DNA from: CAZKCI01 sp964584165
GTDB lineage: Bacteria; Auribacterota; Erginobacteria; Erginobacterales; CAZKCI01
DNA length: 64,000 bases
NCBI GenBank assembly: GCA_964584165.1
Contig: CAZOYW010000007.1
Coordinates: 1 to 64,000 of the forward strand
Direction: 5' to 3'
A program made the translations under genes and the position numbers. Positions 41,107 through 48,951 of the stretch are shown one piece after another. Numbering within the stretch: the first letter of the stretch is position 1; each line of letters starts with the position of its first letter. A model generated the notes under the pieces. The model was given only the letters and a program-made list of their open reading frames with translations. It searched no databases and was not told the origin of the DNA.

Positions 41107-41169
41107 ATGAAAATCCTGCTCATCTTCAACCGCCCATCCTATGACGGCACGGATGTGACCCGGAAATGA
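41107..41169 (+). pseudogene. Truncated DsrE-family gene
   Basis: The frame reads MKILLIFNRPSYDGTDVTRK and stops. It is the recognisable start of a DsrE/TusD-like sulfur-relay protein (normally ~110 residues), with an alternative ATG at 41095. The stop overlaps the start codon of the next gene (ATGA). The rest was presumably deleted, leaving a clean junction with the ATPase gene. Confidence 0.5.
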
Positions 41170-42014
41170 AGATAGCGGTCGCCAGCGGCAAGGGGGGGAC
41201 GGGGAAGACCACGGTCGCCCTCAATTTGGCCCGGGCCGTGGCCGGTCCCGTCCAGCTCCTCGACTGTGACGTGGAGGAGCCGAACTGCCACCTCTTCCTC
41301 CGGGGGGAGCTCCTCCGCCGGGAGACCGTCTCCATCCCCGTCCCCCGGGTCGACGAATCGCTCTGCGACTTCTGCAACGCCTGCGGGGAGTTCTGCCGCT
41401 TCCACGCGATCGTCGCGATCAAGTCCGCCCCGCTCGTCTTCGGCGAGCTCTGCCACGGCTGCGGCGGGTGCGCGCGGGTCTGCCCCCGAAAAGCCATCCG
41501 TGAGATCGACCGCCCGGTCGGCGCGGTGGAGACGCTCCGGGCCGGGCCGATCACGCTGATCCAGGGCCGACTCGACGTCGGCGCCCCCCTCTCCCCCCCG
41601 GTCATCCGGGCGGTCAAGGCGCGCCTCCGCGAGGGGACGCCGGCCATCCTGGACGCCCCCCCGGGGACCTCCTGCCCGGTGATCGCCGCGGTCCGCGGCG
41701 CCGACCTGGTCGTTCTCGTCACCGAGCCGACGCCCTTCGGCCTCCACGACCTCGCCCTGGCGGTGGAGGTGATGAAAGAGATCGGCCTCCCCTTCGGGGT
41801 CGTGGTCAACCGGATGGGGGCGGGAGACGACCGCGTCCACCGCTACTGCGCCGAGCGCCGCGTGCCCATAATCGCCGAGATCCCCGACGACCGGAGGATC
41901 GCCGAGGCCTACTCGCGGGGGGAGCTGATCGCGGACGCCCTCCCCGAGTACCGCTCCCTCTTCGATCGTCTCCTCCTCAATATCGAAAAATCGATCGCGA
42001 AGAAAGCGAGCTGA
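41166..42014 (+). CDS. MinD-type ATPase with two [4Fe-4S] ferredoxin insert (1)
   Basis: A 282-residue P-loop ATPase: deviant Walker A GKGGTGKTT (residues 8-16), CDVEEPNC switch, then a ferredoxin insert with C67-C70-C73-C77 and C96-C99-C102-C106 for two [4Fe-4S] clusters, DAPPGTSCPV and VTEPTPFGLHDL. These Fe-S/ATPase hybrids match the MinD-like ATPases of the ORP complex in Desulfovibrio. Start overlaps the DsrE remnant. Confidence 0.92.
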   Translation: MKIAVASGKGGTGKTTVALNLARAVAGPVQLLDCDVEEPNCHLFLRGELLRRETVSIPVPRVDESLCDFCNACGEFCRFHAIVAIKSAPLVFGELCHGCGGCARVCPRKAIREIDRPVGAVETLRAGPITLIQGRLDVGAPLSPPVIRAVKARLREGTPAILDAPPGTSCPVIAAVRGADLVVLVTEPTPFGLHDLALAVEVMKEIGLPFGVVVNRMGAGDDRVHRYCAERRVPIIAEIPDDRRIAEAYSRGELIADALPEYRSLFDRLLLNIEKSIAKKAS

Positions 42015-42017
42015 TCC

Positions 42018-42269
42018 ATGCCGACCTACGAGTACGAGTGCGCGGGCTGCGGAAAGCGGTTCGAGCGGCGCCAGGCGATCACCGCGGCGCCGGTCGAGCT
42101 CTGCCCGGACTGCGGCGGGAAGGTCCGCCGCCTGATCAGCGGCGGGGCGGGCTTCATCCTCAAGGGCGGCGGCGGACGGTCGGGAAAGAACTGCTCGCTG
42201 GACGCGAACGGGCAGACCTGCTGCGGACGGTCCGAGCGCTGCGGACGGCCCGCCTGCGGGGAGCAATAG
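42018..42269 (+). CDS. FmdB-type zinc-ribbon protein
   Basis: An 83-residue protein with the FmdB zinc ribbon MPTYEYECAGCGKRFERRQAI...CPDCGGKVRRLISG (CxxC pairs at 9-12 and 34-37), and a Gly- then Cys-rich tail (CGRSERCGRPACGEQ). FmdB proteins are linked to formamidase and metal-enzyme operons. It is set 3 bases after the first MinD-type ATPase and one base before the radical SAM gene. A regulatory or metal-handling role is likely but unknown. Confidence 0.8.
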   Translation: MPTYEYECAGCGKRFERRQAITAAPVELCPDCGGKVRRLISGGAGFILKGGGGRSGKNCSLDANGQTCCGRSERCGRPACGEQ

Positions 42270-42270
42270 C

Positions 42271-43218
42271 ATGGCCAAGGCTCCCTCCCACGTCTACGGT
42301 CCCGTCCCCTCGCGCCGCCTGAAGCGCTCGTTGGGCGTGGACCTCGTCCCCTACAAGACCTGCACCTACGACTGCGTCTACTGCCAGCTGGGGCGGACGA
42401 CGAACCGGACCGTCCGGCGGCGGGAGTATGTCCCGGTCCCGGCGATCCTCGCCGAGATCGAGGAGAAGCTTTCCCGGCGGCCCCTCCCCGACTACATCAG
42501 CCTGGCCGGGTCCGGCGAGCCGACGCTGAACACGGGCCTGGGCGACCTGATCGACGGGATCAAGCGGCTGACCCGGGTGCCGGTGGCCGTCCTCACCAAC
42601 GGCTCACTCCTCTGGAAGCGGGAGGTGCAGGACTCCCTGATCTCCGCCGACTTGGTGCTCCCCTCCCTGGACGCCGGCGACGAGGGCCTTTTCCAGTGCG
42701 TCAACCGCCCCCACCGGAGCCTCGCCTTCGCCCGGACCGCCGAGGGGATCGCCGAATTCACCGCCCGTTTCCCGGGGAAGGTCTGGCTCGAGGTTTTTCT
42801 CCTGGCCGGGCTCACCGCCTGGGACCGGGAGGTGGAGAAGATCGCCCGCTGGGCGAAGAAGATCCGCCCGGAGCGCGTCCAGCTGAACACGGTCTCCCGC
42901 CCCCCGGCGGAGGATTTCGCCTTCGCGGTCGGCCGGGAGGAGCTGGAGAGGCTGGCGCGCCTCTTCCCCGGCCGGGCCGAGGTGATCAACGAGAGCCCGA
43001 GGATCGCCGGAGGCGCCCGGAAGGCCGACGGAGCGGCCGACCGGGAGATCTTGAGCCTCCTGAACCGGCGCCCCTGCACCGTCCGGGGCGTGGCGCTCGG
43101 CCTCGGCCTGAACGCCGCCCAGGCCTCGAAAAGGCTGGAGGCGCTCTGCCGGAAGGGACTGGTCGGGATCGTGCGCCGCGACCGCGACCTCTTCTTCGAC
43201 GCGATGAGGGCGCGATGA
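42271..43218 (+). CDS. Radical SAM protein with C-terminal winged helix
   Basis: A 315-residue radical SAM enzyme: GPVPSRRLKRSLGVDLVPYKTCTYDCVYCQLGRTT with C31-x3-C35-x2-C38, then SLAGSGEPTLN, and a C-terminal winged-helix segment (DREILSLLNRRPCTVRGVALGLGL). Proteins of this kind sit between the Fe-S ATPases in ORP-like and other anaerobe clusters; the reaction is unknown. Its ATG is one base after the FmdB-like gene and its end overlaps the next ATPase start by four bases. Confidence 0.85.
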   Translation: MAKAPSHVYGPVPSRRLKRSLGVDLVPYKTCTYDCVYCQLGRTTNRTVRRREYVPVPAILAEIEEKLSRRPLPDYISLAGSGEPTLNTGLGDLIDGIKRLTRVPVAVLTNGSLLWKREVQDSLISADLVLPSLDAGDEGLFQCVNRPHRSLAFARTAEGIAEFTARFPGKVWLEVFLLAGLTAWDREVEKIARWAKKIRPERVQLNTVSRPPAEDFAFAVGREELERLARLFPGRAEVINESPRIAGGARKADGAADREILSLLNRRPCTVRGVALGLGLNAAQASKRLEALCRKGLVGIVRRDRDLFFDAMRAR

Positions 43219-44087
43219 CGAAGGAGATCGTCATCGTCAGCGGCAAGGGCGGGACGGGCAAGACCAGCCTCGCCGCCTCCTTCGCCGTCCTCGCTTCCGG
43301 CCGGGCGGTCATCGCCGACTGCGACGTCGACGCGGCCGACCTCCACCTCGTCCTCTCCCCCCGGGTCGTCGAGCGGCACGCCTTCCGGAGCGGGAACGAG
43401 GCCTCGATCCGGGCGGCGGACTGCACGGCCTGCGGGCTCTGCCAAAAGCTCTGCCGCTACGGCGCCATCGCTCCGGCCGCGGGGAAGTTCGCCGTCGACC
43501 CCGTCTCCTGCGAGGGATGCGGAGTCTGCGTCCGCTTCTGCCCGGAGCGGGCGATCGACTTCCCCGAGCGGGAGTGCGGGGAGTGGATGGTCTCCGAGAC
43601 CCGCTGCGGGCCCTTCTTCCACGCCCGCCTCCAGGCGGCGGCGGAAAACTCCGGGAAGCTCGTCACCGCCGTCCGCCGCGCCGCCCGGGAGCGCGCCGAG
43701 AAGTCCGCCGCCCCTCTCCTCCTCGTCGACGGCCCGCCCGGGATCGGCTGCCCGGTGATCGCCGCCCTGACCGGCTCTTCGCTCGCGGCGGTGGTGACCG
43801 AGCCCACCGTCTCGGGCGAGCACGACCTTGCGCGGGTGCTGGCGCTCGCCCGCCACTTCCGGGTGCCGGCCGCGGTCTGCGTGAACAAGTGGGACATCAA
43901 CCCCCTCCTCTCCGAACGGATCGAGCGGTCGGCCGCGGCGGCGGGCGCCCTCCTCGCCGGGCGGGTCCGCTACGACAGCGGGGTGACCGCGGCCCAGATC
44001 CGGGGGAGGGCGGCGGTGGAGACGGAGGCCGCCTCGGCCGAGGATATCCGCCGGGTCTGGCGGCGGCTGGAGGAGGCGGCGTCTTGA
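43215..44087 (+). CDS. MinD-type ATPase with two [4Fe-4S] ferredoxin insert (2)
   Basis: A 290-residue paralog of the ATPase at 41166: Walker A GKGGTGKTS (10-18), CDVDAADLHL, ferredoxin insert C70-C73-C76-C80 and C99-C102-C105-C109, then LVDGPPGIGCPVIAAL and VTEPTVSGEHDL. The pair of tandem ATPases matches DVU2103/2104-type partners of ORP. It overlaps the radical SAM stop by four bases, which implies coupled translation. Confidence 0.92.
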   Translation: MTKEIVIVSGKGGTGKTSLAASFAVLASGRAVIADCDVDAADLHLVLSPRVVERHAFRSGNEASIRAADCTACGLCQKLCRYGAIAPAAGKFAVDPVSCEGCGVCVRFCPERAIDFPERECGEWMVSETRCGPFFHARLQAAAENSGKLVTAVRRAARERAEKSAAPLLLVDGPPGIGCPVIAALTGSSLAAVVTEPTVSGEHDLARVLALARHFRVPAAVCVNKWDINPLLSERIERSAAAAGALLAGRVRYDSGVTAAQIRGRAAVETEAASAEDIRRVWRRLEEAAS

Positions 44088-44335
44088 GCCGGGAAACCGC
44101 CAATGGGCGCGGGGCGGCCAGCCGTCCGATTCGTCGGATCCGACCGATCCGTCCGATCGGAGCGCGCGGCCGGACGGGCCCGGCGGATGAAACCACGAAT
44201 CGCGCGAATCTTCACGAAAGAGCCGGGGCGCTATGCTCCATGCGCGCGGTTGGGCCCGGCGGATGGAATCGCAAATTACACGGATTTCATGGAGGGGGCG
44301 TTTCCTGATCACTGATTACTGAGGATACCAATGCC
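44088..44335. other. Gene-free stretch with degenerate repeats
   Basis: 248 bases between the second ATPase and the Mrp-type gene. It contains TCCGA/TCGGA palindromes near 44128-44160, ACGAATCGCGCGAATCTTCACGAA-type sequence near 44192 and a CTGATCACTGATTACTG repeat near 44309. No gene or terminator is convincing. Confidence 0.4.
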
Positions 44336-45670
44336 ATGACCAGAGAGAGACCTTCACCGGCTGACGGACGGGACTCCGGCCTCCCGTCCTCCCCCGGCGG
44401 CGCCTCCGCCGCCTCCCCCCGCCGGCCCGGGGAGAGCGAGCGGGAGTTCGCGGACCGCCAAAAGCTCGAGTCGCGCCTCGGCCGCATCCGCCGCCGGATC
44501 GTCGTCCTCTCCGGCAAGGGCGGCGTCGGGAAGTCCACCGTGGCGGTCAACCTGGCCGCGGCCCTCGCCCGCGCGGGCGAGAAAACCGGCCTCCTCGACG
44601 TCGACATCCACGGCCCCAGCATCCCCACCATGCTCGGCCTGGAGGGGGCAATCCCCGCCGCCGACGGGAAGGAGTTCGTCCCGGTGGAGGCGGAGGGGAT
44701 CCGGGTCATGTCGCTCGGCTTCCTCCTGGCGAGCCCCGACGACGCCGTAATCTGGCGTGGGCCGCTCAAGATGGGCGTCATCCGCCAGTTCCTCTCCGAC
44801 GTGGCCTGGGGGGAGCTCGACTTCCTCGTCGTCGACTCGCCCCCGGGGACGGGCGACGAGCCGCTCTCCCTCTGCCAGCTCCTCGGCCGGGTAGACGGGG
44901 CGGTGATCGTGACCACCCCCCAGAAGGTGGCCGCCGTGGACGTCCGCAAGTGCGTCACCTTCTGCCGCAAGCTCGCCGTCCCGGTGCTGGGCGTGGTCGA
45001 GAACATGGCCGCCTTCGCCTGCCCGAAGTGCGGGGAGATCACCCCCATCTTCAGCGCCGGGGGAGGGCGGGCGCTGGCCGAGGGGATGGGCGTCCCCTTC
45101 CTCGGCTCGATCCCGATCGACCCCCTCATCGCCGAGTCCGGCGACCGGGGTCTTCCTTTCATCCGCCACTACGCCGGAACCCCCACCGCCCGGATCATGG
45201 AGGAGATCATCCGCCCGATCCTGGCCCTGGACCCGAAAGAATCAGCGGCAGTAACCGTGGGAGCGGCAGCCCGCCCCGAGCGCATCGAAGGGTCCCCGCC
45301 GCGACAACGAAACCAGAGGAGGATGCCAACCATGAGGATCGCCATCCCGATCACCGGGGGCGCGCTCTCGGCCCACTTCGGCCACTGCGAGACCTTCGCC
45401 CTGATCGACGTCGACCCAGAGGCGAAGAAGATCGTCCGGCGGACGGATCTCGAGCCGCCCCCCCACGAGCCGGGCCTTCTCCCGGCCTGGCTCAAGGAGA
45501 AGGGCGCGGAGCTGATCATCGCCGGAGGCATGGGCCAACGCGCCCAGGACCTCTTCGCGGAAAACGGCATCCAGGTGCTGGTCGGCGCCCCGTCCGAGAA
45601 GCCGGGGAAGCTGGCGGCGGATTACCTCAACGGGACACTGCGCACGGGTGAGAACGTCTGCGACCACTGA
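44336..45670 (+). CDS. Mrp/NBP35 Fe-S carrier ATPase fused to a NifX-like domain
   Basis: A 444-residue protein. Residues ~50-300 form an Mrp ATPase: GKGGVGKSTVAVNL, LDVDIHGPSIPTMLGL, VVDSPPGTGDEPLS and CPKCG for cluster binding. After a linker, residues ~330-444 form a DiNase/NifX-like domain (MRIAIPITGGALSAHFGHCETFALIDVD, LIIAGGMGQRAQDLFAENGIQVLVG). This fusion is the MrpORP architecture known from Desulfovibrio, where it works with the ORP complex. A separate NifX-like ATG is not needed; the frame is continuous. Confidence 0.93.
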   Translation: MTRERPSPADGRDSGLPSSPGGASAASPRRPGESEREFADRQKLESRLGRIRRRIVVLSGKGGVGKSTVAVNLAAALARAGEKTGLLDVDIHGPSIPTMLGLEGAIPAADGKEFVPVEAEGIRVMSLGFLLASPDDAVIWRGPLKMGVIRQFLSDVAWGELDFLVVDSPPGTGDEPLSLCQLLGRVDGAVIVTTPQKVAAVDVRKCVTFCRKLAVPVLGVVENMAAFACPKCGEITPIFSAGGGRALAEGMGVPFLGSIPIDPLIAESGDRGLPFIRHYAGTPTARIMEEIIRPILALDPKESAAVTVGAAARPERIEGSPPRQRNQRRMPTMRIAIPITGGALSAHFGHCETFALIDVDPEAKKIVRRTDLEPPPHEPGLLPAWLKEKGAELIIAGGMGQRAQDLFAENGIQVLVGAPSEKPGKLAADYLNGTLRTGENVCDH

Positions 45671-46112
45671 TCGGCCCGGATCGCCGGCCCGCTCGGCCGG
45701 AAACCGCCATGGGCACGCCCACTGCCTGATGTGCGGCGACGAGAATCCCCTGTCTCTCGGTTTGCGCTTCCGGACCGGGAAGAAGGGGACGGTTTGGACG
45801 CGGTTCCAGGCCCGGCGCCTCTTCCAGGGATACGAGGGGATCCTCCACGGCGGCGTGATCTGCGCCCTCCTGGACGCGGCGATGACCCACTGCCTTTTCC
45901 ACGGCGGGGTGCGCGCGGTGACCGGGGATATGCGCGTGCGCTTCTCCCGGCCGGTCCCCTGCCGGGCCGTCCTCCATCTGCGGGCCTGGCCGCTGTCGAT
46001 GCGCCCGCCCCTCTACCGGGTCGCCGCCGCGCTGCTCGAGGGCCGACGGGCCATGGCCCGGGCCGAGGCCAGGTTCATGCTCTATCCACGGGGCGAACGG
46101 CGTAGATCATGA
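45648..46112 (+). CDS. PaaI-type hotdog thioesterase 2
   Basis: A 154-residue protein with CLMCGDENPLSLGLRF and GYEGILHGGVICALLDAAMTHCL, like the thioesterase at 12654, and a DMRVRFSRPVPCRAV strand. The GTG start overlaps the 3' end of the Mrp-fusion gene by 23 bases; the first ~27 residues resemble nothing and the true start may be further in. Stop overlaps the next gene's ATG by four bases. The role in the metal cluster is unknown. Confidence 0.7.
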   Translation: MRTSATTDRPGSPARSAGNRHGHAHCLMCGDENPLSLGLRFRTGKKGTVWTRFQARRLFQGYEGILHGGVICALLDAAMTHCLFHGGVRAVTGDMRVRFSRPVPCRAVLHLRAWPLSMRPPLYRVAAALLEGRRAMARAEARFMLYPRGERRRS

Positions 46113-46936
46113 GGATCACCATTCTCGTCGACAATGCGGGCGCGGCCGGCCTGCGCGCCGAGCACGGTCTCTCCCTCTGGATCGAGGCGCGGGGGCGGCG
46201 CATCCTGTTCGACACGGGGCAGGGGAACGCCCTTAGGGGCAACGCCCGAGGTCTTCGCGCGCCGCTCGAGAGAACAGACACGATTGTTCTCAGCCACGGC
46301 CACTACGACCACGCGGGGGGGCTGGCCGGAGTCTTGAAACTCGCGCCCGCCGCGCGGCTGATCGTCCATCCGTCCGCCCTCTTCCCGAGATTCAGCCTCC
46401 CAGCCGGGAAGCCTCCGCGTTCCATCGGCTTCCCGCCGTCCGCCCTATCCGCGTGCCTGCGCGCCCGTCCCGGACAGATCATCTGGGCGACGAGGCCCGT
46501 TTTCATCGCCCGCGGAGTGGGCGTCACCGGGCCGATCGTCCGGCGGACCGCCTACGAGGACTCGGGGGGGCCGTTCTACCTCGACACCGGCGGGCGGGAG
46601 AAGGATCCCTTCGCGGACGATCAGGCGCTGTGGATCGAATCGCCCGCGGGGGTGATCGTCTGCGTGGGCTGCTGCCACGCCGGCCTGGTCAACACCCTGA
46701 ACCAGGTCCGGCGGACGACCGGCGCGCGGAGGATCCGGGCGGTGATCGGGGGCTTTCACCTCGGAGCGGCGGGCCAAGACCGCTTGCGGCGGACCGCCGA
46801 CGCCCTGGGGGCGCTGTCGCCGGAACTGATGGCCCCCTGCCATTGCACGGGCGAGAAAGCCGTCCGCGTCCTTCGGAAAGCCCTGGGCGAAGCGGTCGTC
46901 AGCGTGCGGGCGGGTTCGACCTTCACCTTCCGCTGA
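46109..46936 (+). CDS. MBL-fold hydrolase
   Basis: A 275-residue metallo-beta-lactamase-fold protein: ILVDNAGAAGLRAEHGLSLWIEARGRRILFDTGQGN, LSHGHYDHAGGL (HxHxDH metal motif), CVGCCHAGLVNTLNQV and GGFHLGAA with late APCHCTGEKAV. It matches the family annotated as dihydropterin-beta-ribofuranosylaminobenzene phosphate synthase-like MBL proteins. Substrate unknown. It ends the plus-strand series; 97 bases separate it from the convergent NifU-like gene. Confidence 0.85.
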   Translation: MRITILVDNAGAAGLRAEHGLSLWIEARGRRILFDTGQGNALRGNARGLRAPLERTDTIVLSHGHYDHAGGLAGVLKLAPAARLIVHPSALFPRFSLPAGKPPRSIGFPPSALSACLRARPGQIIWATRPVFIARGVGVTGPIVRRTAYEDSGGPFYLDTGGREKDPFADDQALWIESPAGVIVCVGCCHAGLVNTLNQVRRTTGARRIRAVIGGFHLGAAGQDRLRRTADALGALSPELMAPCHCTGEKAVRVLRKALGEAVVSVRAGSTFTFR

Positions 46937-47032
46937 CCGCGCGCGGCCGAGTGGTTGTGGAATGTGCGTTCCCTGGGAGGTGCGTCTTGCCTGTCCCGAT
47001 CACGATTAAATTTGATCACAAGAGGAAATCGT

Positions 47033-47515
47033 TTATGGCCGCTCGGGAGCGGCGTCACCGTGGAGCGCCAGGTAGTTCGCCAGCGCGTTGTGGAGCGTAG
47101 TCGTGGCGAGCAGGCAGCAGTGCCAGTGGGAGCGGGGGAGGCGCCCCAGGTCCTTGAGCAGGGCCCGGGGAGAAATCCCGAAGGCCTCCTCCAGCGTCTT
47201 CCCCTCGGCCAGCTCCGTGATCGCCTCGCCGCAGGCGGTGGTGACACCGCAGCCGTCGGTCTCGTAACGGGCCGCGACGATCCGGTCGTTCTTAAGGGAG
47301 AGGTAGACCGCCATCGTGTCGCCGCAGATCCCCCGGTTCCGGGCGAAGCCGTCCGGGCGATCGATCGTCCCCCGCCGCCGGGGGTGCGACCAGAGCTCGA
47401 CCACGCGCGGCGAGAACTCCTTGCGGGCCTGCTCGTTGAGCGCCTCCTGGATCGCCCGGAGGACGGGATCGTCCGAAGCCGGATCCGGTTCGGTTCTCTT
47501 TTCTGGCTTGCTCAT
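47033..47515 (-). CDS. NifU/IscU-like Fe-S scaffold protein
   Basis: A 160-residue protein with an IscU-like fold: GICGDTMAVYL (C64), TDGCGVTTACGEAITELAEGKTLEEA (C89, C95) and HWHCCLLATTTLHNALANYL (C133, C134). The three conserved ligand positions of IscU/NifU-N are present. The N-terminus has an added ~30-residue charged extension. It should assemble [2Fe-2S]/[4Fe-4S] clusters. It is divergent from the AbrB-like gene, with a palindrome between them. Confidence 0.9.
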   Translation of the reverse strand: MSKPEKRTEPDPASDDPVLRAIQEALNEQARKEFSPRVVELWSHPRRRGTIDRPDGFARNRGICGDTMAVYLSLKNDRIVAARYETDGCGVTTACGEAITELAEGKTLEEAFGISPRALLKDLGRLPRSHWHCCLLATTTLHNALANYLALHGDAAPERP

Positions 47516-47664
47516 GCCTGTCCTTCCGGGGAAAGCCCCGCGGTCAGTCGGCGTAGGAAGACCCTCAGGCGGGCGGCGAAGGCCGAGTTCAGGACGACCG
47601 CGACCAGGGCGATTTTCTGCCGGGTGTTCACATGCGGCCTTGCGCGGGGCGGGGTGACATTGTG

Positions 47665-47674
47665 AGCATATGCT
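47665..47674. promoter_or_regulatory. AGCATATGCT palindrome
   Basis: A perfect 10-base palindrome in the NifU-like / AbrB-like intergenic region, sharing AGCATA-y-GCT with the palindrome upstream of the DUF134 gene. A possible shared operator. Confidence 0.35.
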
Positions 47675-47722
47675 GGTAATATCCCCCTGTCAAGGATCGC
47701 CGGGCGGGAAGCAAGAGGGGAT

Positions 47723-48190
47723 ATGCCGCAACTGGAGAAGGGCGGGAAGCATGTTTTCGGCTGGTCGGTCGTCGGAAGGGACGGCCGGGTCCGGATCCCC
47801 GCCGAGGCGCTGCGGGAATACCGCCTGCGGGCCGGAGAGCGGGTCATCCTGGTCTCGGGCAGCCGGACCTCGGGGGGGTTCGGACTGACCCGGCGGTCCT
47901 TCCTCGTCCGCTCGCCGCTGCGGCGGCTCCTCCAGGAGAACCCCCGCCTCGACCGCTACCGCCTCCGGGAAGGCGAACCGCTGCGCCACCGCTGGCGCTT
48001 CCTCTGCTGGCTTAAGATCCGCCGGGGCGGGATCGTCCGCCTCCCCCCCGCGGCGCGGGCGGCCTACGGCCTCCGGGGCGGAGACCGCCTGATGTCGGTC
48101 CGCTCCAGCGACATCGCCATCGGCTTCGCCGCGAAGGGCCCCCTGGTCGCGGTGGGGAGGAAGCACCCGGAGATCGAGGTGTTCGTCTAG
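47723..48190 (+). CDS. AbrB/SpoVT-like protein with two swapped-hairpin domains
   Basis: A 155-residue protein with two AbrB-type beta-hairpin segments: WSVVGRDGRVRIPAEALREYRLRAGERVILV near residues 14-44, and LKIRRGGIVRLPPAARAAYGLRGGDRLMSV near 97-126. The duplication suggests a single chain forming the dimer-like DNA-binding fold. GAGGGGAT precedes the ATG; an upstream in-frame ATG at 47670 is not needed. It could regulate the neighbouring NifU-like or SagB-like genes, which is inference. Confidence 0.7.
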   Translation: MPQLEKGGKHVFGWSVVGRDGRVRIPAEALREYRLRAGERVILVSGSRTSGGFGLTRRSFLVRSPLRRLLQENPRLDRYRLREGEPLRHRWRFLCWLKIRRGGIVRLPPAARAAYGLRGGDRLMSVRSSDIAIGFAAKGPLVAVGRKHPEIEVFV

Positions 48191-48207
48191 GTCCGGGGAA
48201 ACAAGCC

Positions 48208-48951
48208 ATGGATACGAGAGGAAGGGAATTCCTGAAGGATGGCGTGCGGAAATCGGTCGACTTCTCCCGGACGCCGCAGGCCCGGGGGATTGAGCCGCCG
48301 CCGCCCCAGAAGCCGCCCCGGCCGGTCGAGCGGATCATCGCCCTCTCCCCGCCGGGGGCTTGGCGGACCGTTCCGAAACTCGGCCTGGAAGAGGCGATCG
48401 CGCGGCGGCGATCGCGGCGCGACTTCCTCGCTCAGCCCCTCTCGATGGAGGAACTTTCCTTCCTCCTCTGGGCGACGCAGGGGCTCCGGCCGGGCAGCCC
48501 TCCGGGGGGGAACTTCCGCACCGTCCCGTCCGCCGGCTGCCGCCACGCCCTGGAGAGCTACGTCGCGGCCTTGCGCGTCGCCGGCCTCGCCCCGGCGATC
48601 TACCGCTACCTCCCCCTCGACCACGCCCTGGTCGAAGCCGTCCGCCCCGCCGATCTCGCGGAGCGGCTGGTCCGGGCGACCTTCGGCCAGCGCTTCTGCG
48701 GGGAGGGCGCCGCGACCTTCGCCTGGACGGCCGTCCCCGCCCGGATGGAGTGGCGCTACGCCTCGGCCTCCTACAAGGTGATCGCCCTCGACGCCGGCCA
48801 CGTCTGCCAGAACCTCTACCTGGCCGGAGAGAGCATCGGCACCGGGGTCTGCGCCGTCGCCGCCTACGAGCAGGACCTCATGGACGAGCTCCTGGGCGTC
48901 GATGGCGAGGAGGAGTTCACTCTCTATCTCGCCGCCGTCGGCAAGCGATGA
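48208..48951 (+). CDS. SagB/ThcOx-type flavin oxidoreductase (nitroreductase family)
   Basis: A 247-residue member of the SagB/ThcOx nitroreductase subfamily: LEEAIARRRSRRDFLAQPLSMEELSFLLWATQGLR, RTVPSAGCRHALESYVA, and ASYKVIALDAGHVCQNLYLAGESIGTGVCAVAAY. SagB-type enzymes oxidise azolines in RiPP synthesis, but stand-alone members occur widely with unknown substrate. It begins 17 bases after the AbrB-like gene and its stop overlaps the methyltransferase start, suggesting an operon. Confidence 0.88.
   Translation: MDTRGREFLKDGVRKSVDFSRTPQARGIEPPPPQKPPRPVERIIALSPPGAWRTVPKLGLEEAIARRRSRRDFLAQPLSMEELSFLLWATQGLRPGSPPGGNFRTVPSAGCRHALESYVAALRVAGLAPAIYRYLPLDHALVEAVRPADLAERLVRATFGQRFCGEGAATFAWTAVPARMEWRYASASYKVIALDAGHVCQNLYLAGESIGTGVCAVAAYEQDLMDELLGVDGEEEFTLYLAAVGKR

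Noticed and set aside
32700..47515. Nitrogenase gene cluster
   Set aside because: NifX-like and NifU-like proteins are present, but no nifH, nifD, nifK, nifE, nifN or true NifB (SAM plus NifX) is seen. The ATPase/ORP-like context explains them better.
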